Notes under the pieces: generated by a model
Seen by the model: the letters and a program-made list of their open reading frames with translations, nothing else
Database searches by the model: none
What the model was told of the DNA's origin: nothing
Program-made: the position numbers and the translations under genes
Assembly (NCBI RefSeq): GCF_001426375.1
Contig: NZ_LMEO01000023.1
Location: 107,592 to 171,591 of the forward strand
Direction: 5' to 3'
From: Paenibacillus sp. Root444D2
Lineage (GTDB): Bacteria > Bacillota > Bacilli > Paenibacillales > NBRC-103111
DNA: 64,000 nucleotides
Shown: positions 17,193-25,987 of the stretch, in pieces
Position numbering within the stretch: the stretch's first letter is position 1
Layout of the letters: every line of letters starts with the position of its first letter

Positions 17193-18419
17193 ATGAAAAA
17201 ACGGATTTTATTGGGATTGATCCTTTTGATGATGCCGATTCTCTCGGGCTGCTGGAGCCGGATAGAAGTCAATGATCTAGCATTTGTAACCGCAGCAGGA
17301 ATCGATAAAACGGAGGATGGTAAAATCCGTTTAGCGCTGCAGATCGCTATTCCGCGAATGTTAGGCGCTGCAGGCCAAGGGGGCTCTAGCGGGGAGAAAG
17401 GTATAGGAGCTAAAGCTGTATGGGTCGCTTCAGAAAAGGGGGAATCGATTCTGGATGCCTATCGAAGACTCCAAGAGAAACTGCCGCGCCGCATTTTCTT
17501 TTCTCACAGCGGTATTATCGTTATTGGCGAACAAATGGCTCAAGACGGAGTTTCTCCGATACTCGATTTTTTTATTAGACAACGGGAAGCGCGAATGCGC
17601 AGTTACATACTTTTTACCAAGGGAGAGGCTTTAAAGATTCTAAAGTTTATCCCTAAACTCGAAAGAATACCATCGGAAGTCATGAGGGAGGAAGTGAAAC
17701 AGCACATTGGCGTAAGGATAAATCTAAAGGAGTTTGTCCACATGCTTGTAACAGAAGGCGTGGAACCGGTTGCTGCCGAAATGGAAATTGTATCTTCGAA
17801 TTTAATGAATGAAGAGGATTCAAAGGCACCATCTGTGTCGAATGTAGAAACCAACCTATCGCTCAATGGATCCGCGATATTCAAAAAGGATAAATTAATT
17901 GGTTGGATGAATGACCTAGAGACGAGAGGGGTTCTCTGGCTTCGCAAGGAAATGAAAACCGGTGTTGTCACGGTAAACATTCCGAAGGAAAAGGGAAATG
18001 GAAAAATCAGTGTTTTAATACTGAAGGCCAAGACCCAAATCACTCCGATTCTTAAGGATGGAGAAATAACCATGGAAGTGAAAGTAAGTGCTGAGAACGA
18101 TCTTTATGAGAATAACTCGAAATTGGATGTAAGTGATCCAAAAGTAATTCATTTTGTGGAAAAAGAATTGGAAGAGGATCTCAAAAAAAGAATTCAGTTG
18201 GTACTTGATATGGCACAGAAAAAATTTAAATCAGACATTTTCGGATTTGGAGTCGCTGTCGAACGGAAATATCCAAAAGCGTGGAAAAGTAAGTTTAAAA
18301 AGCAATGGGAGGAGGATTTTCCCAAGCTTAAAGTCAATATCATTACTGATTTGACGGTAAACCGTACAGGTTTAACGAATAAACCTTTAATTTTGAAAGA
18401 GAAGGAGTCCGAAAGTTAA
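17193..18419 (+). CDS. Spore germination receptor C subunit (Ger(x)C lipoprotein)
   Basis: A 408-residue lipoprotein. The signal peptide ends LSGC with Cys20, directly followed by the family hallmark WSRIEVNDLAFVTAAGIDK. Further Ger(x)C blocks include RIFFSHSGIIVIGE and FFIRQREARMRSYILFT. The long C-terminal domain is rich in charged residues, as usual. It would be anchored on the spore inner membrane beside the A and B subunits. Its stop codon overlaps the start of a further small gene (TAATG at 18417-18421). Confidence 0.95.
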   Translation: MKKRILLGLILLMMPILSGCWSRIEVNDLAFVTAAGIDKTEDGKIRLALQIAIPRMLGAAGQGGSSGEKGIGAKAVWVASEKGESILDAYRRLQEKLPRRIFFSHSGIIVIGEQMAQDGVSPILDFFIRQREARMRSYILFTKGEALKILKFIPKLERIPSEVMREEVKQHIGVRINLKEFVHMLVTEGVEPVAAEMEIVSSNLMNEEDSKAPSVSNVETNLSLNGSAIFKKDKLIGWMNDLETRGVLWLRKEMKTGVVTVNIPKEKGNGKISVLILKAKTQITPILKDGEITMEVKVSAENDLYENNSKLDVSDPKVIHFVEKELEEDLKKRIQLVLDMAQKKFKSDIFGFGVAVERKYPKAWKSKFKKQWEEDFPKLKVNIITDLTVNRTGLTNKPLILKEKESES

Positions 18420-18598
18420 TGAAAGTCATCCTGATTGTAGTTCTTTTTGTACTACTTGCTTCTCGAGATGTGCCCGGAATGAGGAACAAAAAGTATCGTA
18501 AAGATCTGCTTATATACAGTTTTTTGATGATGGCAGGGATGACCTTGAGTTTTCTTGCTGTTTTCCATCTTTACCTTCCGATCTGGCCGCGAGATTAA
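18419..18598 (+). CDS. Small membrane protein, last gene of the germination operon (59 aa)
   Basis: An ATG at 18419 overlaps the gerC-type stop codon (TAATG), with GAAGGAG about 11 bp before it. The 59-residue product starts with a hydrophobic stretch (VILIVVLFVLLA). A basic loop (MRNKKYRKD) and a second hydrophobic segment (SFLMMAGMTLSFLAVF) follow. A terminator comes directly after. Translational coupling and topology support a real gene, possibly another D-like accessory subunit of the receptor. It is short enough to be missed by length-limited gene callers. Confidence 0.75.
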   Translation: MKVILIVVLFVLLASRDVPGMRNKKYRKDLLIYSFLMMAGMTLSFLAVFHLYLPIWPRD

Positions 18599-18635
18599 AG
18601 GAGTATTGTACATCAATAGTAACAGGAAGTTGAAT

Positions 18636-18667
18636 GAGGGGGCGTCCATCGGGACGTCCTTTTCATG
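18636..18667 (+). terminator. Terminator of the germination operon
   Basis: GGGCGTCC-ATCG-GGACGTCC hairpin (one G-U pair) followed by TTTTCATGTTT. Confidence 0.8.
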
Positions 18668-18812
18668 TTTCTTACGTTAGTTGAATGATAATTAAGGAAT
18701 CCCGAATAAACCAAACTATGATAAAATAAAACCTAATTCATAGAAATACGCATAGACTCAGAGTTTGCTAGGGAGCGGATTTGCCGGAGCGTGCCATCAG
18801 GAGGTACAGGAT

Positions 18813-19523
18813 ATGAAAAGAACGTTAGCCGTAAGTGATATACATGGCTGTGTGGATGAATTCAAGCAATTACTCGATAAAGTAAATTTTAATGCCGAAG
18901 AAGACCAGCTCGTGCTGCTTGGTGATTACGTGGATCGGGGGCCGCAAAGTCGGGAAACCGTGGAATTCGTCATGCATTTGGTGCGTGAAAAGGGAGCGAT
19001 TGCGCTCAAAGGGAATCATGATCAGCGTTTTGTGGATGTTCTGGGGGACGTAGATTCATTGACGGAAATGAAGTTTTTTGAACATGGTGGTATCCAAACG
19101 TTTAAAAGCTTCTGCGGTGCCGAGGAGCTTGATTTGAAGCAATCGAAAGAACGAATTCGAGCAAAGTTCAGCGATCATATTTCATTTCTAAATAATCTTC
19201 CATACTATCACGAGGACGAGACACACATTTATGTTCATGCTGGGCTTAATCCTGCATTTTTGGATTGGAAAACCCAACCAGAAAGAGACTTTTTGTGGAT
19301 TCGAGCTCCTTTTGTTCAGCAGCGAACCGTTGTAAAAAAAACAGTCGTTTTTGGGCATACGCCGGCCAAGGATATTCACGGAAAAGCAGATGTTTGGTTC
19401 GATCGTGATAAAATCGGTATTGATGGCGGCTGCGCATACGGCTTGCAAATCAATTGTCTGGAAATCAAGGGCAGAAATCACTACAAGACCTATTCGGTTG
19501 CTTCCAAAGGGAGTTGGAAATAA
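18813..19523 (+). CDS. Metallophosphoesterase, serine/threonine-phosphatase-like
   Basis: The ATG at 18813 follows AGGAGGT and gives 236 residues; an upstream TTG extension is unlikely. All metal-site motifs of the PPP-like calcineurin fold are in order: SDIHG, GDYVDRG, GNHDQR, HAGLNP and FGHTP. It could dephosphorylate proteins or act on dinucleoside polyphosphates; the family does both. It seems to be transcribed alone. Confidence 0.9.
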   Translation: MKRTLAVSDIHGCVDEFKQLLDKVNFNAEEDQLVLLGDYVDRGPQSRETVEFVMHLVREKGAIALKGNHDQRFVDVLGDVDSLTEMKFFEHGGIQTFKSFCGAEELDLKQSKERIRAKFSDHISFLNNLPYYHEDETHIYVHAGLNPAFLDWKTQPERDFLWIRAPFVQQRTVVKKTVVFGHTPAKDIHGKADVWFDRDKIGIDGGCAYGLQINCLEIKGRNHYKTYSVASKGSWK

Positions 19524-19623
19524 TCGATGGGATCGCATCGGGCGAGTCCTTTAGCAAGAAAGGTCAAGAACCGTTATTATAAATAGCTTACACTTTGTTT
19601 AGAAGGCTGGAGGGGGGCAACCG

Positions 19624-20565
19624 ATGGGCACCGATTACTTTGTGCAGATTCAGAAGACTTTGGATTATATTGAAGATCACCTATCCGAGCCTTTATCTGT
19701 TGCTTGTTTAGCTCAAGTCGCTTGTTTCTCTGACTTCCATTTTCATAGAGTCTTTCAAACCATGGTGGGAGAAGCTGTGATGGAGTATGTTCGGAAAAGA
19801 AGATTAGCGAGCGCGGCATATCAGATCGCACATACGGAGAAGAAGTTAATCGATATTGCCCTCGACAATGGGTTCCAGTCCCACGAGAATTTCACTCGAG
19901 CATTTAAAAAAGTTTTTGAACGTACGCCGATTGCTTACCGTAAACAAGGCATATTGACGCCAGTTTATGCGAAAGCGAATGTGCTGCAAAGAAAATTCAA
20001 CCCAAAGCGGAGAGACTTTGAGCTACGCTCAAAGATCCCTATATTAGGAGGAATTCGAATGGAATATCAACTGAAGACGAAGCCTGCTTTTAAACTGAAT
20101 GGCTATGAACTGAAAACGTCCTGCAAAGAGGGAAGGAACCATCGTGAAATCCCTGCATTCTGGGGCTCGTATTTCCAAGAGGGCAAGGGGAATCGCATTC
20201 CAAATCGGGTACATGCAGATTCATTAGTTGAGCTGGGTATTTGTACAGATTTCAACATGGAGACTGGGGATTTAAGTTATATCATCGGAATGGAGGCCAC
20301 TGGTTTTGAAGATGTGCCAGCCGATTTGGTAAGCCGTGAATTTCCGGAGGCAAGGTATGTGGTGTTTACGACACCTAAGGTCACTCAAGATCAATTCGTT
20401 GCATCCATTCAGAGCACTTGGAAGTCCATTTTCGAAGAATGGTTTCCTCATTCCGGCTATGAACATGCAGGTGGCGCGGAGTTCGAACTGTATGATGAAC
20501 GTTGTAACCCATCCAAAAATGAGCTTATCCAAATGGACATATATATCCCGATCAAGGAAAAATAG
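19624..20565 (+). CDS. AraC-family regulator with C-terminal GyrI-like effector domain
   Basis: 313 residues in the reverse order of most AraC proteins. The DNA-binding domain is N-terminal (residues ~5-105, with LSVACLAQVACFSDFHFHRV and LIDIALDNGFQSHENFTRAF). A GyrI/BmrR-like small-molecule-binding domain fills ~145-313. Regulators of this layout (Rob/SoxS-like with GyrI) often respond to drugs or other amphipathic ligands. A GGAGG site just precedes the ATG. No obvious target lies next to it. Confidence 0.92.
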   Translation: MGTDYFVQIQKTLDYIEDHLSEPLSVACLAQVACFSDFHFHRVFQTMVGEAVMEYVRKRRLASAAYQIAHTEKKLIDIALDNGFQSHENFTRAFKKVFERTPIAYRKQGILTPVYAKANVLQRKFNPKRRDFELRSKIPILGGIRMEYQLKTKPAFKLNGYELKTSCKEGRNHREIPAFWGSYFQEGKGNRIPNRVHADSLVELGICTDFNMETGDLSYIIGMEATGFEDVPADLVSREFPEARYVVFTTPKVTQDQFVASIQSTWKSIFEEWFPHSGYEHAGGAEFELYDERCNPSKNELIQMDIYIPIKEK

Positions 20566-20686
20566 AGCAGCATGTCTGTAACAAATAGGAATCATTTGTA
20601 ACCAAAATGACATCTGGTTTTCATCTGGCTTTAAGGTTCGGGGCCTATACTGAAATTCGACCCCCTTTTTAAATATATATACTTGA

Positions 20687-20721
20687 AGACCCGCAGCCCG
20701 TTGCTGTGGGTCTCTTTTTTT
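20687..20721 (+). terminator. Rho-independent terminator after the AraC/GyrI gene
   Basis: AGACCCGCAG / CTGTGGGTCT stem (20687-20713) followed by CTTTTTTT. Confidence 0.85.
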
Positions 20722-20730
20722 AAGATAAGG

Positions 20731-21620
20731 CCTGATATCCGCGCTGTGTGTGGCTTGTAACGATGTTTTACATCGTTACAGATGTCTCAGCCATGGCTCT
20801 AGCGCGCTAGAACGATGATTTTCATCGTTGCAGATGATATAAGGCCTGATATCTGCGCTGCGTGAGGCTTGTAACGATGTTTTACATCGTTACAGATGTC
20901 TCAGCCGTGGCTGTAGCGCGCTGCAACAATGATTTTCATCGTTACAGATGAAAACAGTGCTTGCACCTGCGCTGTGTGCAACTTGTAACGATGTTTTACA
21001 TCGTTACAGATGTCTCAGCCGTGGCTGTCGCTCGCTGCAACAATGATTTTCATCGTTGCAGATGAAAACAGTGCTTGCACCCGCGCTGCGTGCGACTTGT
21101 AACGATATTTTACATCGTTACAGAAGTCTCAGCCGTGGCTGTCGCTCGCTGCAACGATGATTTTCATCGTTACAGATGTCTCAGCCGTGGCTGTCGCACG
21201 CTAGAACGATGATTTTCATCGTTGCAGATGAAAACAGTGCTTGCACCCGCGCTGCGTGCGACTTGTAACGATATTTTACATCGTTACAGATGCCTCAGCC
21301 GTGGCTGTCACTCGCTGCAACGATGATTTTCATCGTTACAGATGAAAACAGTGCTGGCACCCGCGCTGCGTGCAACTTGTAACGATGTTTTACATCGTTG
21401 CAGATGTTTCAGCCGTGGCTGTCGCTCGCTGCAACAATGATTTTCATCGTTGCAGGTGAAAACAGTGCTGGCACCCGCGCTGCGTGCGACTTGTAACGAT
21501 GTTTTACATCGTTACAGATGTCTCAGCCGTGGCAGTCGCTCGCTGCAACGATGATTTTCATCGTTGCAGATGAAAACAGCGCTGACACCCGCGCTGTATG
21601 TGGCATGTAATGATGTCCTA
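20731..21620 (+). repeat. Array of seven 114-bp units, each with two hairpins, plus a partial eighth
   Basis: Units begin near 20731, 20845, 20960, 21074, 21240, 21354, 21468 and 21582 (partial). Each holds hairpin 1 (TGTAACGATG-loop-CATCGTTACA) and hairpin 2 (GCAACGATGA-TTT-TCATCGTTGC), separated by a TCAGCCGTGGCTG stem. Unit 4 carries an extra ~52-bp half-unit. There are no unique spacers, so it is not a CRISPR. No sustained open frame with gene-like features is seen. Confidence 0.95.
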
Positions 21621-21717
21621 GAAGCTGGGAGGGGCTGTTAATCGAAGGGCCTAGCTAATGGCCAAGGTTTTCTTAACATATAAGAATGTTTAAGTTTTTT
21701 ACAGAACTAAAGCGTTA

Positions 21718-21936
21718 ATGGATACCTTAAAGTGCAACCGCAATTCCTGCGAAGCTTGTGGAGGGGAAATGTACCCGGAATATTACAAGGGGTTTACGGA
21801 TATGAATACCGAATTGAAAGCCGAATAGGGAGTAGAGAAGTGGAAGGAAGCACAAAGTATAACAGAAAAGGGAATAGAATTGGAGTGGAAAAGCGATAGC
21901 GGCCGTATTTGGAATCGTGTTATAACCGCTAAATAA
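21718..21936 (+). pseudogene. Possible degraded small gene interrupted by one in-frame TAG
   Basis: From the ATG at 21718 a frame reads 36 residues (with CNRNSCEACGGEMYPEYYKG, a possible Cys-based metal site). It meets TAG at 21826 and then continues for 35 more protein-like residues to TAA at 21934. No clear ribosome binding site is seen. It may be a decayed ~72-residue protein; I do not recognise the family. It could also be chance. Confidence 0.35.
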
Positions 21937-22010
21937 ATTCAAAGAAGCACGATTTCAAGGCCCTATGTCCAATTCCCTCCCAACTAAACGTATCGCATAG
22001 CACAACAAAG

Positions 22011-22047
22011 GACCTAGCAGTGATCATTCTTCTGCTAGGTTTTTTTA
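22011..22047 (+). terminator. Strong rho-independent terminator
   Basis: ACCTAGCAG (22012) pairs with CTGCTAGGT (22032) and is followed by seven T. It would end any transcript from the repeat and pseudogene region. Confidence 0.85.
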
Positions 22048-22428
22048 GTGCGTCTGGGTCTGGAGAGCGGGCTTGCGGTGAGCGTGCGTAGAGCGTAGGG
22101 AGAAAGCGCGATATCCGCGCTTAAAGCGAGAGTACGCATAGCATAAGCGCTGCTATCCGCGCCTATGGAACCGAGGATCGCCCATCACTGTACTCGAATA
22201 AGCTCGTTTCGCCGTCAAGGCACGGAAACCAAGGTAAACCGCCTTCGTTACTGTATTGATTAGTTGCGGTCACCTTAGGAAAATGAACCTAGTTTAAGTA
22301 AGGTGACAGGGCAATTGTTAAGAAAAGACAGCAGAGCAAAACGTGTCTATTTGCAAGTAAGCAGCGGCAGGATACGATGATATCGCCGGCACAACAGCAG
22401 GCTCACATTTGGAAAGGGTGAACACAAC
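22048..22428 (+). promoter_or_regulatory. Leader region of the second sugar importer, with two inverted repeats
   Basis: No gene is visible. AAGCGCG-ATATC-CGCGCTT at 22104-22122 is a perfect hairpin that shares GATATCCGCGCT with the units of the array at 20731. A perfect 9-bp inverted repeat, GTCACCTTA / TAAGGTGAC, lies at 22269-22307, about 120 bp before the permease start. It could be an operator or an RNA stem. Confidence 0.5.
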
Positions 22429-23406
22429 ATGGAGGAAAGAGTGACCGGCTTACATAAGAAGCTAAGCCAGCGGAAGCCAATTCCAACCAAGCCGATTCCG
22501 TCCGCATTCCGAGGCCGCTTGATCCGGGATCGACATTTGTATCTGATGCTTCTGCCTGTGATTGGATTTTATCTGCTATTTAAATATGCTCCGATGGCCG
22601 GCGAGATTATTGCCTTCAAGGACTATCGATTCGCCGACGGTATCTTCGGCAGCAAGTTCGTAGGGCTTAAACACTTCACAAGCTTGTTCCAAAGCATCGA
22701 TTTCTGGAGAGTATTAAGAAATACGCTGCTGCTCAATGTGTACAGCCTTGTTTTTGGATTTCCGGTGCCGATATTACTCGCGCTTCTGCTTAATGAAGTA
22801 CGCAAAGAATGGTACAAGCGGACCGTTCAGAATCTGCTCTACTTGCCCCATTTCATCTCATGGGTTGTCCTTGGGGGCATCTTCATTGCTATGCTTTCAC
22901 CAAGCACGGGAGTTGTCAATTTGGTGCTGACGAAGGTGTTTGGCATCGAGCCTATTTATTTCATGGCTAGCTCAGGCTGGTGGCCTGTTGCTTATACCTT
23001 ATCAGGCATATGGCGGGAAGCGGGCTGGGGCACGATTCTTTATCTGGCTGCAATGGCCTCGATTGATCCGCAGCTGTATGAGGCGGCCAAGATGGATGGC
23101 GCATCGAAGCTTCGTCAGATTTGGCATATTACATTGCCGGGCATTCGCAGCACAATAGCTATCCTGCTCGTTCTCCGAATGGGGCAGATGATGGATGTGG
23201 GGCTTGAGCAGACACTGGTTCTGCAGAACATGTCGGTCTTGGATGTTGCGGATGTAATTAGCACATACGTGTATCGTGTCGGTTTGCAGAATATGAACTA
23301 CAGTTATACAACGGCTCTAGGGTTGTTCCAATCCGCAGTTGGGTTGATACTGGTCGTAGGTGTAAACAGATTGACTCGAGCGTTTGGAGAACGGGGGTTA
23401 TGGTAA
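22429..23406 (+). CDS. ABC sugar importer permease, LplB type (second system)
   Basis: 325 residues with six TM segments, beginning YLMLLPVIGFYLLFKYAPMA. The EAA loop is EAAKMDGASKLRQIWHITLP. It is closely similar to the permease at 10715, including the IWREAGWGTI(I/L)YLAAMASIDPQLYE region. Here the permeases come first and the binding protein follows at 24365, the reverse of the first system. GAAAGGGTG lies before the ATG. Confidence 0.95.
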   Translation: MEERVTGLHKKLSQRKPIPTKPIPSAFRGRLIRDRHLYLMLLPVIGFYLLFKYAPMAGEIIAFKDYRFADGIFGSKFVGLKHFTSLFQSIDFWRVLRNTLLLNVYSLVFGFPVPILLALLLNEVRKEWYKRTVQNLLYLPHFISWVVLGGIFIAMLSPSTGVVNLVLTKVFGIEPIYFMASSGWWPVAYTLSGIWREAGWGTILYLAAMASIDPQLYEAAKMDGASKLRQIWHITLPGIRSTIAILLVLRMGQMMDVGLEQTLVLQNMSVLDVADVISTYVYRVGLQNMNYSYTTALGLFQSAVGLILVVGVNRLTRAFGERGLW

Positions 23407-23409
23407 GCG

Positions 23410-24306
23410 ATGCAAAGTTTATATAAAAAGCAATCCCTCGTAACTCGTCTAGGGACGTCAGCAAATTATGCGATACTCGGTTTTCTTTCGTTAATTGCCT
23501 TATACCCGTTCTGGTATGAGGTTGTATCGTCCTTCAGCAGCAGCAGGGCTATTACAGCGGGTGAAGTGACGTTGTGGCCGGTCGAATTCAATGCGGAGGC
23601 CTATAAGCGTCTTTTCCAGGATGGACAGCTCTTTGTAGCGATGTGGAATACGGTGCTGGTAACCATAGTCGGCACAGCGCTCAATATGACACTTACTTTA
23701 CTGGCTGCGTATCCGCTTTCCAGACGAAGACTGATGGGGCGTAATGGGCTGCTTATTTTCATCACCTTCACCATGTTGTTCGTTTCGGGGGTAATCCCGA
23801 ATTTTATACTCGTTAAATCATTAGGACTTATGGATACCTATTGGGCTTTATGGCTTCCCTCATTAATCAGTACGTACAACATGTTTGTGATGAAAACGTT
23901 CATGGAAGGCTTGCCGGAGGAAGTGGAGGAATCAGCGTCTATTGACGGCGCGGGGGACTGGCGAATTCTGGTTCAAATCATTTTGCCATTATGCAAACCG
24001 ATCATAGCTGCTATCTCACTCTTTTATGCCGTAGGCTGGTGGAATTCATACTTCAATGTATTGCTGTATGTTACCAAAACAACCAAGCAAACCTTAACGC
24101 TCAAGCTCTATCAAATGATCCTGCAGGTGGATCAGAATCTTCTGGATCGTGCGTCCGGCAGCGAGGGTGTTGCGGAGATGACGCTTACACCCGAAGGGAT
24201 TAAAGCGGCAGCGATTGTCATTGCAGTCACGCCCATTCTGGTCGTGTACCCGTTCTTACAGAAGCATTTTGTCAAAGGCGTCTTGATTGGATCGGTCAAA
24301 GGCTGA
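23410..24306 (+). CDS. ABC sugar importer permease, YtcP type (second system)
   Basis: 298 residues and six TM segments. The EAA loop begins EESASIDGAGDWRILVQIIL and the protein ends KHFVKGVLIGSVKG, the signature of this permease class. It starts 4 bp after the stop of the partner permease, so the two are translationally coupled. Its channel would take cargo from the lipoprotein at 24365. Confidence 0.95.
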   Translation: MQSLYKKQSLVTRLGTSANYAILGFLSLIALYPFWYEVVSSFSSSRAITAGEVTLWPVEFNAEAYKRLFQDGQLFVAMWNTVLVTIVGTALNMTLTLLAAYPLSRRRLMGRNGLLIFITFTMLFVSGVIPNFILVKSLGLMDTYWALWLPSLISTYNMFVMKTFMEGLPEEVEESASIDGAGDWRILVQIILPLCKPIIAAISLFYAVGWWNSYFNVLLYVTKTTKQTLTLKLYQMILQVDQNLLDRASGSEGVAEMTLTPEGIKAAAIVIAVTPILVVYPFLQKHFVKGVLIGSVKG

Positions 24307-24364
24307 TATCTTGGGGCAAATAGTCCTTGATATATACCACACAATATTTAGGGGGATGGAACCA

Positions 24365-25969
24365 TTGAAAATGACTAAACATGCGTGGAAACCAGTTCTT
24401 GCAGCAAGTATGTCTTTAGCAGTATTAGCTGCTTGTAGTATGAATACGACTAAAGAGGGGAGCAGCTCAGCAAAGCCTCAAGGAAGTGCAGCAGCTACGG
24501 TAACAGCGGCCGGTCCGAAGAAAGAAATCAGCATTTCCGCTTTTGATCGTGGAACAGTAGCCGCAGAGGAAGGCAGTTACGAGAGCAACCGTTGGACAAA
24601 GTGGATGAATGAGAATTCGCCGGCTAAGGTAACCTGGGTGCCAGTACCCCGTGCACAGGCTCAACAAAAGCTAAGTACCCTAATAGCTTCCGGGAGCGCA
24701 CCTGATCTCATTTGGGAGTATGACCGCAACTATATTGCGCAATTGGCCAACCAAGGTGCCATTCAACCGGTAGATAGTTTTATCGAGAAATATAGCACGA
24801 CTTTGAAAAAGTATCTTCAGGAGCATCCTGAGCTTAAATCAGCTTCGACGATTAACGGCAAGATGTATGCGGTCACAAGCAGCAGAAGTATAGATGGGAT
24901 TGCCAATCACGGAATGTGGATTCGTCAGGATTGGTTGGATAAGCTGGGCTTGAAGGCGCCAACGACAACGGAAGAATTGATCGAGGTGGCCAAGAAGTTT
25001 AAGGAAGCAGATCCGGACGGTAACGGTAAAGCAGATACAGTGCCTATTGTGTTTAATGGCAATGGTGTGCAAATCATTAGAGCTCTCTTTTTCGTGAATG
25101 AGAATCAGTGGTATTTGGAAGAGGGCAAGCTCAAGTTTGGCAGAACATTGGATCGTTACAAGGATTCTGTTGCCTATCAGAAAACATTATTCGATCAAGG
25201 CTTGCTAGATAAGGAGTATATCACGGATAGCAACTTCCAACGCGCTCGTCAAATGTGGACGACTGGCAAGGCAGGTATTTATTTTAGTTCATGGAATATG
25301 CAAAACGAATATATGGATCTTAAGAAAAATGTACCCGATGCCAAAATGGTTCCTTTAGAGCCGGTGGCCAGCAAGTATGGGAAAAATGGTTTGTATCAAG
25401 AGCTTCCGGCGAATATTCTGGTAGCCTTTAACAGTAAAATGAAAGAGAATAAAATCGAATCCGCTGTTAAATTCCTCGATTGGATGATGGATAAAGGGGA
25501 TATGGCGATGAAATACGGCGAGGAAAATGTCCATTACAAGTTAATTGACGGTAAGATCCCGCAAGTCATCGATGCTGACAAATCCCGTAAGGAAGTTGGC
25601 TATGCTGCTGAGTATGCGATTGTAACTGATTTTAGCCTAAAATCCGACTGGTTCCCGATCATGGCTGCTCAGGATTCGCTCTCCCAGGAATATGCCAAAT
25701 TGAAGACACAGGCGCTGGATGTGGCACTCAAGAACAAATACCGCAGAGACATAGCCTTTAGCCCGGATATTCCGGAAGTAAGCCAACTGATCGCCACCTT
25801 CCATCCGATTGCTACACAAATCGAGGTGAAAGCTGTTACTGGAGGCAGTGCATCAACCCCAGAGGCTGCTATGGAAGAGTCGCGTAAAGAGTGGAAGCGT
25901 CTTGGCGGGGACAATGTGGAGAAGCTTGCACAAGAGTGGTATGAGAAGAATAAAGAATTCTTGAAATAA
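24365..25969 (+). CDS. Extracellular sugar-binding lipoprotein of the second importer
   Basis: A signal peptide ends in the lipobox LAVLAAC, followed by a Ser/Ala-rich linker and a large solute-binding domain containing EADPDGNGKADTVP, the calcium-loop-like motif of the family. The start is uncertain. GGGGG abuts an ATG at 24356 too closely, so I chose the TTG at 24365 (9-bp spacing); an ATG at 24371 is also possible. It is more distant from the proteins at 6357 and 9083 than those are from each other, so a different ligand is likely. Confidence 0.9.
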   Translation: MKMTKHAWKPVLAASMSLAVLAACSMNTTKEGSSSAKPQGSAAATVTAAGPKKEISISAFDRGTVAAEEGSYESNRWTKWMNENSPAKVTWVPVPRAQAQQKLSTLIASGSAPDLIWEYDRNYIAQLANQGAIQPVDSFIEKYSTTLKKYLQEHPELKSASTINGKMYAVTSSRSIDGIANHGMWIRQDWLDKLGLKAPTTTEELIEVAKKFKEADPDGNGKADTVPIVFNGNGVQIIRALFFVNENQWYLEEGKLKFGRTLDRYKDSVAYQKTLFDQGLLDKEYITDSNFQRARQMWTTGKAGIYFSSWNMQNEYMDLKKNVPDAKMVPLEPVASKYGKNGLYQELPANILVAFNSKMKENKIESAVKFLDWMMDKGDMAMKYGEENVHYKLIDGKIPQVIDADKSRKEVGYAAEYAIVTDFSLKSDWFPIMAAQDSLSQEYAKLKTQALDVALKNKYRRDIAFSPDIPEVSQLIATFHPIATQIEVKAVTGGSASTPEAAMEESRKEWKRLGGDNVEKLAQEWYEKNKEFLK

Positions 25970-25987
25970 AGGAGGAATTTTTCCGGC

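Noticed and set aside
20731..21620. CRISPR array
   Set aside because: Units are continuous 114-bp repeats with internal hairpins and no unique spacers; no cas gene is present.
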